The position numbers were made by a program, and so were the translations under genes. The notes under the pieces were generated by a model that was given only the letters and a program-made list of their open reading frames with translations, made no database searches and was not told the origin of the DNA. Positions 9,109-14,446 of a DNA stretch of 14,446 bases are shown here, in pieces (the first letter of the stretch is position 1; every line of letters begins with the position of its first letter). Origin of the DNA: Setomelanomma holmii (lineage: Eukaryota; Ascomycota; Dothideomycetes; Pleosporales; Phaeosphaeriaceae); NCBI GenBank assembly GCA_010015745.1, contig ML978371.1:1-14446 (forward strand). The letters run 5' to 3'.

Positions 9109-10086
9109 TCAGAAGCTCTTTATCGCCGCTTGTCGATGCTTCATTGCTCTTTGCAGGATTTCTGAGCCGTGCGCTCTAAGTTCGAAGCCATGGGGCACAC
9201 CTTGGTGTAAGTGCCATTCCACTTTAACGCCTGCATCCGCTAATCCCTTCGCGTACAATTCGTCCTCTTTTGCAAAGATATCGAGGTTGCCAACGTCGAT
9301 GTACGTCGGTGGCAGTCCAATCAGATCCTCAGTCCGTGCCGGAGCAGCATATGGCGATACCTTGTTACCACCCAGCCCACCCCCTAGCAGTGCGTTCCAG
9401 CCAGTCCAATTATCGTCCCAAGACCACGTGACGAAAGGCGCTAATTCATGATCCTCTTCCGTAGTGCGGTCGTCAAGCATTGGCTCCAATAGGATTTGCT
9501 TCGCGAGCGGTGGGTAGAGTCCCCGATCGCGCGCTAACAGTGCGACGGCAGCGGCGAGACCACCACCTGCGCTGAGTCCAGAGACTGCAATACGTGACTT
9601 GTCTATCCCAAGATTCTCAGCTTCGGAATGGAGCCACACAAGAGCAGCATAGCAGTCCTCCACTGGAGTTGGGTGAGGAGCCTCCGCCGCTAGGCGGTAA
9701 TCAGGACTGAAATGTGCTACACCAGTCGTAGCGACGTCTGCCTTCGTAGAAGGTTCAAATGTTTCGGTATCGCCGAGAATCATACCACCGCCATGGATAC
9801 TAAGTACCGCAGGTTGCAAGCCTGCAAAACCCTGCTGGTCGGCCCGTCGATATGCAAAGATAGGTATCTGAAAACCATCATCTGTCCGGATGTCGAGTTG
9901 TGTCTTGGTGATGCCTGGGACGTCTCCACCAAGGTCGAGAAGTTTCCGGTAGAAAGGCCTTCCTGCTCTCCTCGACTCAACGTCACCACCGGTAAAGCGT
10001 GGAGTTGGCTGGTCCGGTGGTAAGCCGAGGGCTTGGAGAGCTTTTTTGTCACACGCTTGAAAGTCTGGATCAAATTGGTAACTCAT
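9109..10086 (-). CDS. Alpha/beta hydrolase fold-3 (HSL-family) esterase/lipase
   Basis: An uninterrupted 325-aa reading frame with the full hormone-sensitive-lipase family signature. It has the oxyanion-hole HGGG at 98-101, the motif SPDYRLAAEAPHPTPVEDCYAAL (127-149, the usual YRLAPE...EDC block), nucleophile elbow GLSAG with Ser172, catalytic Asp269 in GNLDIFAKEDE, and catalytic His299 in GVPHGFE. No signal peptide is visible, so it is probably intracellular. Enzymes of this class hydrolyse short- to medium-chain esters and, in fungal clusters, can deacylate or lactonise intermediates. The substrate is not predictable. It is convergent with the P450 gene and lies on the same strand as the SDR remnant further right, 344 bases away. 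No intron, frameshift or lost catalytic residue is seen, so it should be functional. Confidence 0.93.
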   Translation of the reverse strand: MSYQFDPDFQACDKKALQALGLPPDQPTPRFTGGDVESRRAGRPFYRKLLDLGGDVPGITKTQLDIRTDDGFQIPIFAYRRADQQGFAGLQPAVLSIHGGGMILGDTETFEPSTKADVATTGVAHFSPDYRLAAEAPHPTPVEDCYAALVWLHSEAENLGIDKSRIAVSGLSAGGGLAAAVALLARDRGLYPPLAKQILLEPMLDDRTTEEDHELAPFVTWSWDDNWTGWNALLGGGLGGNKVSPYAAPARTEDLIGLPPTYIDVGNLDIFAKEDELYAKGLADAGVKVEWHLHQGVPHGFELRAHGSEILQRAMKHRQAAIKSF

Positions 10087-10430
10087 GTTGCTAGTAGATT
10101 GGGTAAATGAACAATGAAAAATTGGCCTGCGTCCCAGATCTCATACTGACAATCCAAAAGAGACGCCATCCTCAAGCAGGCTAGCTCAGCTGCAAGTCCG
10201 GCAATTGCTGCCCGAATCTAAGCAAAGGTTGCAGCCTTGAACAACATTAGCAACTTTAGCTGCAGCGACAATTCTGCGACAAGTTGCCATGCGTGTGTTC
10301 CAATACCTGAGCGAGACTTTTCTCGGCAATTCTTGCAACATGAATTCTACGGACACCAAATCTACTGTATACAGACCGCTCCGTTATCTCAAAACTTCAA
10401 GACTCGCTTAAAACCTGACAGACGACCTTC
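10087..10430 (-). promoter_or_regulatory. Region upstream of the esterase gene (presumed promoter)
   Basis: No gene is seen. As the 5' side of the minus-strand esterase it should contain its promoter. It has two minus-strand CCAAT pentamers (10098-10102, 10121-10125), rather close to the ATG, and a CGG-N10-CCG arrangement at 10199-10214, a spacing used by some Zn2Cys6 regulators. A single such pair may be chance. Confidence 0.35.
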
Positions 10431-11313
10431 CTAGACCAGACCGCCATAGATGAGGAAGTCCTGACCAGTCGTGTAACTGCTTGCTTCGCTCATAAGATAC
10501 AGCATGATACCAGACAATTCATCGGGAGTCGCTAATCGTTTCATCGCACAACTATCTTCGAAAAGTTTACGCCTACTTGAATCCTGTTCCATGACGCCTT
10601 TCAGCATGTCCGTCAAGATGGTTCTGATAGATCATCAGCTTGCCCCAATAACGCATGGAGATGGACGAAATCGTACCCAGGACTGATAGAGTTTATCCGG
10701 ATGTTATGTTCTGCCATTTCGTGTGCAGCTTGCTTTGCGAGCCCTCGAACAGCGTACTTGGATGCAGTGTATGCCGCGACGGTTTGAGGAGCGAGCGACT
10801 TGTGTCCGGCCGTCGATGATATACAGACGACGCTGCCACCGGTCTTTTGTTCGACCATCTTGGACGCGCAATGTTGGATTGTGAAGAACACTCCGTTCAA
10901 CTATAAATGTCAGTCTAAGTGCAACGCAAGGTAGCATCGCCAGGAGCAGCAATGATTCGGTGCTGACGACCCAAGCATAGAGTGCGCTCTGAAAACAATC
11001 TGCATATCATCTACAATGTCTTCAGACCGCGGTCATGTTCGCAAACTAGCCTAAGGACATACAGACTGCGCGAAGTCTGGATATCTGGTGGAATGAAGTC
11101 GTTTGCACACGCCCCAGCCAGGTCATCAGCAGCGACATATAGCGGCACCTGGTGTCGTGTACACCTACATTGACGTCGATAGTGTCCCTCCAATCTTTCT
11201 CTGTATGCTGCAAGAAGGGTTTGTCGCGAATGATGCCCGCGGCTGCGATGCTTAAGCTCATTAGCTTACAGACGTGGCCTTCCACATATTGCTTGATGAA
11301 TTTGTACCATCCA
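10431..11313 (-). pseudogene. Short-chain dehydrogenase/reductase (SDR), N-terminally truncated
   Basis: Three exon pieces on the minus strand read as a classical SDR. 11313-11169 ends AAAGIIRDKPF...DTIDVN, 10900-10677 carries LNGVFFTIQHCASKM, Ser in CISSTAG, the active-site YTASK and IRINSISPG, and 10623-10431 carries TILTDMLKGV...TTGQDFLIYGGLV. Introns are 10901-11168 (268 nt) and 10624-10676 (53 nt), and both joins keep the frame. The first ~90 residues with the TGxxxGIG NAD(P)-binding loop are missing. Reading upstream, the strand enters a transcription-factor C-terminus in another frame at about 11314. The conserved Asp of the final DGG block is Tyr. Relatives are NAD(P)H oxidoreductases acting on alcohols or ketones. 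As it stands it cannot bind cofactor, so I call it a pseudogene or chimeric relic. Confidence 0.7.
10901..11168 (-). other. Long intron inside the SDR remnant
   Basis: 268 nt with donor GTAGGT, branch-like CTGAC and acceptor TATAG. The join IDVN to LNGVFF reproduces the SDR family pattern, so no exon is hidden in it. It is about five times the length of the gene's other intron and nearly equals the long CYP505 intron (265 nt), but by eye the two share no clear sequence. Confidence 0.7.
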
Positions 11314-11985
11314 TCAATGCTTCCAAGCGTCCACATTGTCGATGGCGAGGTGACATAGACCCATGACCAGCCGAATGATCCTGCGTACCCTTCGGGCAAC
11401 CATATAAGTCTTCTCCAATTCACCCAGGGCTAGCACGCAGGTCTTGAGAGCGATGATACCGGTGGCAAAATTTGATGCGCGTCTCTCGGCAATGTCTGCA
11501 ATGAGAATGGTAGAGGCAATGGCGATGGTGTGTAGCCCAACACCACTCAAAGTTGTCGCATCGCCGTAGATGTGCCGATAGTCCTGGAGTGCGTTGGCGA
11601 TATTCAGAGCACTTTCAAGGCAAATTTGTCGTGAAACGTTCTTCGATGCTTCAGGCCGCAACATGGTGCAACCGAAACCTGCCGCAGGGCGATGAAGTAT
11701 AATTCTGCTTGAGAGATTCTGCATACTGTAGACCACATCAGAAGCTTAGGGCGTCTAATGAACGAGTTACTTACTGGATCAGGATGATTGATGCATGCGC
11801 TCCGCCGTGATACTGTAGATCAGAATTGAGATTTCCATACCAGTCCTGAAGCTCCTGGTCCAAATTATATAGCCGATCGATGGTGCATCGCTCATGGTCA
11901 CTTTCATTATCAGCACCCGGTTATAAATTGCTCCATGATCTCGCTTACAGAGCTTCGCAAACATGTCCGACTATGACAAGTAGCC
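11314..11985 (-). pseudogene. C-terminal remnant of a fungal Zn2Cys6-type transcription factor
   Basis: The minus strand reads two exons joined by a 49-nt intron (11726-11774, GTAAGT...CTACAG) that match the C-terminal part of fungal-specific (Fungal_trans) regulators: an IYNR block, RLYNLDQELQDWYGNL, IILIHMQNLSSRIILHRPAAGFG, then CLESALNIANAL and a helical tail LALGELEKTYMVARRVRRII. The frame breaks near 11911-11916, where one base must be added or removed to connect IYNRV to the next block, and a TAG lies in frame upstream at about 11979. No DNA-binding domain follows: about 35 bases further the hAT transposon starts. Its last codons overlap the truncated SDR at 11314. It may once have been the local pathway regulator; now it is a relic. 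Confidence 0.75.
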
Positions 11986-12019
11986 GTGCCCAAGAGTAAG
12001 ACCAGCGTTTCTAGTAGTC

Positions 12020-12143
12020 AGCAGTACTGTGATATACTGCTACGGGTTACTGCTTATATAAGCAGTAAGTAGCCAGCTGTGAATGGCTCGGTATAGTAGC
12101 CGTAGTGGTGACGATTTGGGAGCAGTACTACGGCGCTACTGCT
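12020..12143. repeat. Cluster of six AGCAGTA motifs in alternating orientation
   Basis: AGCAGTA occurs at 12020-12026, 12061-12067 and 12121-12127; its complement TACTGCT at 12035-12041, 12048-12054 and 12137-12143. Neighbouring pairs form three hairpins, including a perfect 22-bp palindrome at 12047-12068. In hAT elements such subterminal repeats bind the transposase. Confidence 0.85.
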
Positions 12144-12236
12144 GTGCAACCCGGGGAAGAAAATTTTCGCAGCTAGAGGCGCTGGGCTGCCTGCAACTGT
12201 CTCGTTTTGTTAGCAATATACACGTAACTTCAGACA

Positions 12237-12255
12237 GCAGCGCGCAACGCGCTGC
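12237..12255. repeat. GC-rich hairpin in the hAT 5' region
   Basis: GCAGCGCG (12237-12244) and CGCGCTGC (12248-12255) form a perfect 8-bp stem with a three-base loop, between the subterminal repeats and the transposase start. It is probably part of the transposon's 5' untranslated or regulatory sequence. Confidence 0.6.
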
Positions 12256-12402
12256 ACAACGCGACGCTCTGTCGTTCTGTATAGGTGATAGAGGCGGTGG
12301 AGGGAGTAGAGGGAGTGTAGGCGTATAACTTACCAAATTGTTTCTATCTTATCCTATCTTTACAACCCTATCTTGACTCTAAAATTTACTCTCTTGCATA
12401 GT

Positions 12403-13288
12403 ATGAATCGCCATTCTTGCACACCTCTGGCTGCCGTTGCCAGTAGCCCTGTTGTTACTCCTACCGCTCCTATCTTCTACTCAGCTGGCTCGAAACGTTT
12501 TGCCAAAGCTCGCGCAGCGTTGTCGTCAGCCACAAGCCTGTTGATCGTTGAGCGTCCGCACGCGATGCCAGATGGCAGTCTTGGTGTTGTGGGCGAGATG
12601 TTCGAGGTCGATTTTAGCCACGTTTGGCTCAATAGAGTGAGGCTTGTAGCAGCGCGTTTGGGCTACAAAGTGAGGCACAAGAGCGTGCTTAAAGGCAGTA
12701 GAGAGTTGTCACCTATCTGGCAGTATGGTGTTGAGCTTAAGTACTTAGCTAACAACTTAACTGCGACTGTTAAGCTCTGGCTTTGCAAGCAGTGCCATCT
12801 TAGCTGCGCAATCAACAACGCTAAAGTTGTGAGTAGGACTCACTATATTGTTACCTATATGATCAAGCACCACCGCATTAATCCGTACACTAGCATGCTG
12901 CCAGAAGCTACTACAAGCTTAAGTTTCTCGTCTCTATTTGAAGCTGCAAAGGTAGCTAGCAGTAGTAGCGTTTTATTGCACTCTCTATAGCAAGAAGAGT
13001 CGTTGCAGAGCGCGCTCGTCGACTAGGTTATACTCAAAGATGTGAGCTTCTTAAATGCAGTGTTATCAGAGATGCAGGGATTACTTACCTAGAACTGGCG
13101 CAGCTTGCTTAACGCGCTGCCAAATACTGCGACTACAATGCGCTAATACGTCCTTAGCACTATAAAGGAGAGGAAGAGCGAGATTAAAGTACTTGTACAA
13201 GCAGCAGGCAGTCAAATCAGCCTCAGCGTTGATATATAGACCTCATGTAACCACTTAAGCTTTCTTGGTGTTGTAAGTTAGCTTATTT
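12403..13288 (+). pseudogene. hAT transposase, N-terminal part with BED-like zinc finger (broken)
   Basis: From the ATG at 12403 the frame is open for 195 codons. It contains SPIWQYGVEL followed by LWLCKQCH (Cys128, Cys131) and a His pair near 156-157, the layout of fungal hAT BED-like fingers. The same frame then continues with hAT-like blocks through SLSVDI at about 13218-13236 (first catalytic Asp codon 13231-13233) and NHLSFLGVV. It is cut by stops at 12988, 13024, 13090, 13144, 13237 and 13279. The one at 13237 replaces the invariant Trp of the DxWTS motif (TGG to TAG), and most of the others fit CAG, CAA or TGG to stop, a RIP-like pattern. The 440-bp element interrupts the frame at 13288. 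Confidence 0.8.
13284..13288. repeat. Target site duplication, left copy (TATTT)
   Basis: TATTT immediately precedes the TG of the left 64-bp terminal repeat and is repeated exactly at 13729-13733 after the CA of the right one. A 5-bp duplication is usual for LTR-retrotransposon integration. Confidence 0.85.
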
Positions 13289-13352
13289 TGTAACGGTACA
13301 AAAAGGCCGACCTTGCGTACCGTTCCGTATACAAGGTATTTATACCGTCACA
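13289..13352. repeat. Left 64-bp terminal direct repeat
   Basis: Starts TGTAACGG and ends CCGTCACA. It contains an 8-bp stem AACGGTAC (positions 4-11) with GTACCGTT (29-36) and an inner AAGG-CCGA-CCTT hairpin. It differs from the right repeat at positions 7, 20 and 33 only. Confidence 0.9.
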
Positions 13353-13408
13353 CGCCCCCCCAGCTCGAACGAAGTCGTAGACGTAGTGCAGAGCTGACAC
13401 TATACTGA

Positions 13409-13516
13409 GTTTTCACCCTCTCCAGGGCTCGATAGACTAGGTTTTCACCCTCCTCAGGGACGTAGGTTGTCACCCTCCTCAGGGTCGTAGGTTGTCACCC
13501 TCCACAGGGTCTCGAG
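13409..13516. repeat. Four-unit tandem array of about 25 bp with hairpins
   Basis: Units start at 13409 (32 bp), 13441 (25 bp), 13466 (25 bp) and 13491 (26 bp), with core GTTGTCACCCTCCTCAGGG. The ACCCT...AGGGT arms of units 3 and 4 pair perfectly, and those of the others nearly so. The units are contiguous, without spacers, so this is not a CRISPR array. Confidence 0.9.
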
Positions 13517-13664
13517 ATTGGATACTGCTCCTCTGGTAACCCGAACGCTGGTTTTTGTAGGGAGGTTGTTCTTGTTGGTAGTCTGCTTGTTTGTGGTCAC
13601 CCACCCAACTACCAGTTCTGTTTGTAGCTGCTGACGCACGCCTAAGCGATTCTGGGCTCATAAC

Positions 13665-13728
13665 TGTAACAGTACAAAAAGGCTGACCTTGCGTACTGTT
13701 CCGTATACAAGGTATTTATACCGTCACA
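13665..13728. repeat. Right 64-bp terminal direct repeat
   Basis: Starts TGTAACAG and ends CCGTCACA; 61 of 64 positions match the left repeat. The stem is AACAGTAC with GTACTGTT, so the pairing of the left repeat is kept although both arms have changed. Confidence 0.9.
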
Positions 13729-13733
13729 TATTT

Positions 13734-14383
13734 CCTTGGTAAGTTTCCTAATTAGACAGGCGGTCGCGCTAGCGTGGCAGTATTTTGGAACACCAAATAA
13801 TTCTAACAGCATGCTAGATGCTGACTTTAAGCAGAGGGATATATTAATTAGCTTTGAAAACCTATACAGCGACCATACTAGAGCTGCCCAACCCTCTATC
13901 GTACTCTGTTCCATCAATAACTACCAGATCTCCCAAAAATTCTATTGCTTTGTAAGCGATAACACGACAAGTAACAATAGCGAATTTATCAAGGGCCTTA
14001 ATCAGCATCTAAACATCAACATTACAGCAGACCAACGCATACGCTGTGTAGGCCATATAATCAACCTCGTTGTCAAGGCTATAATATACGGGCAAGGAGT
14101 AAGCGAATAGGAAAGAGAGCTCTCTGCTGCTGCCCCTGCTAAGCAGTTTCGTCGCTTTTGCGAGCTTAGAGTCGTAGGCAAGATGCACAACTTCGTGAAT
14201 GCTGTGTGTGCATCCCACAAGCGCTGCGAGCTATTCAACAGCGTACAGAAGGAGGCAGCCAATGAGGACGACGCTCTATATACTTACAATACTCTCCAGC
14301 TTCGACAAGATGGCGGCGTCCGCTGGCACTCAGTGTATCTCATGATGCTGCGTGTTGGATGTGGGAGCACAGGGCAGGTATGA
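13734..14383 (+). pseudogene. hAT transposase, catalytic-core part (broken)
   Basis: After the nested element the transposase resumes in the frame of 13736. It reads QYFGTPNNSN, NLYSDHTRAAQPSIVL, CFVSDNTTSN (second catalytic Asp) and the hAT hallmark RIRCVGHIINLVVKAI with its Cys and His, ending GQGVSE. A TAG at 14108-14110 interrupts it. The same frame then continues through KQFRRF...VVGKMHNFVNAV and GGVRWHSVYLMMLR to a TGA at 14381. The last catalytic Glu and the C-terminal dimerisation domain would lie beyond the window. Homology fades after LMMLR (about 14350), so the final 60-100 bases may already be degenerate. Confidence 0.8.
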
Positions 14384-14446
14384 ATGAGGCAGAAGGTTGT
14401 TGTATTGAGAGAGCTACTGCGAGCGATTATATACACAACCAGATGA

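Larger units (their letters stand above)
13289..13728. mobile_element. 440-bp TRIM/SMART-like mini LTR element nested in the hAT transposase
   Basis: Two direct repeats of 64 bp (13289-13352 and 13665-13728), each TGTAAC...GTCACA, flank 312 bp of internal DNA, and TATTT is duplicated on both sides. Removing 440 bp plus one TATTT (445 bases) shifts frame 1 into frame 2, exactly what is needed to join the two halves of the hAT transposase. So this is a real insertion, younger than the host gene's coding state. It has no ORF of note. No tRNA-type primer binding site starting TGG follows the left repeat (CGCCCCCCC follows instead), and no purine-rich tract precedes the right one, so it would need proteins in trans and perhaps unusual priming. 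The interior holds a four-unit hairpin array. Confidence 0.85.
12020..14446 (+). mobile_element. Decayed hAT-superfamily DNA transposon, running off the right edge
   Basis: The left end is placed near 12020 because a run of inverted AGCAGTA motifs (subterminal repeats, a hAT feature) begins there, with a CAG start at 12022 as in many hAT termini. A transposase relic occupies 12403-14383, interrupted by a nested 440-bp element. The right terminus and the 8-bp target duplication lie outside the window, so the left border is approximate. The element sits directly upstream (in minus-strand sense) of the transcription-factor remnant, which suggests that its insertion removed the regulator's N-terminal part. 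Confidence 0.7.

Noticed and set aside
11290..11340. Reading the WKH...WYKFIKQYVE stretch as the SDR's own third strand/helix with a small frameshift
   Set aside because: It is tempting, but the same bases continue the transcription-factor frame and no TGxxxGIG motif lies upstream; evidence is too thin.
13353..13372. Primer binding site directly after the left 64-bp repeat
   Set aside because: It begins CGCCCCCCC rather than TGG, and no tRNA 3' end fits by eye.
13409..13516. Repeat array as a CRISPR
   Set aside because: Units are contiguous without spacers, and the context is a eukaryotic transposon.
1..14446. tRNA or rRNA genes
   Set aside because: No cloverleaf with A and B boxes and no rRNA-like block was recognised on either strand by reading; a covariance-model scan was not possible.

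Overview
The window reads as nuclear DNA of a filamentous ascomycete (Pezizomycotina; a Dothideomycete is a guess, not shown). The support is: short GT-AG introns of 48-53 nt that restore reading frames exactly, a CFEM-type GPI-anchored protein, a self-sufficient P450-reductase fusion (CYP505 class), a fungal Zn2Cys6-type regulator C-terminus, and pogo/Fot-like and hAT transposons whose stop codons fit CpA-to-TpA (RIP-like) mutation.

Layout. 1-2622: two broken pogo/Fot-like (DDE_1) transposase copies in the same direction. The left copy carries a roughly 206-bp LTR-like insertion, and its 3' end abuts the interior of the second copy, as if one element had jumped into the other. 2623-2901: a stub of an M20-family peptidase/amidohydrolase C-terminus. 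2902-3609: non-coding, with a 12-bp tandem repeat. 3610-4464: a two-exon CFEM, Ser/Thr-rich, probably GPI-anchored protein. 4465-5222: a non-coding region that probably includes the P450 promoter. 5223-8797: a complete four-exon CYP505 P450-CPR fusion of 1068 aa. 9109-10086 (minus): an intact HSL-family (alpha/beta hydrolase fold-3) esterase of 325 aa. 10431-11313 (minus): a short-chain dehydrogenase/reductase (SDR) lacking its cofactor-binding N-terminus. 11314-11985 (minus): the C-terminal remnant of a Zn2Cys6-type transcription factor, directly abutting the SDR. 12020-14446: a decayed hAT transposon running off the right edge, with a 440-bp element nested in its transposase. That element has 64-bp direct terminal repeats starting TG and ending CA and a 5-bp target duplication TATTT.

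How the parts relate. P450 fusion, esterase, SDR and regulator lie side by side and could be the rest of a small oxidative gene cluster (fatty acyl or polyketide oxidation is the family-level expectation). Its SDR and regulator are now broken, the regulator apparently cut by the hAT insertion. The most unusual object is the tiny LTR-bearing element. Removing it plus one TSD returns the host hAT transposase to one reading frame. Its two LTRs differ only by three CpG transitions, two of which are compensatory in a hairpin stem.
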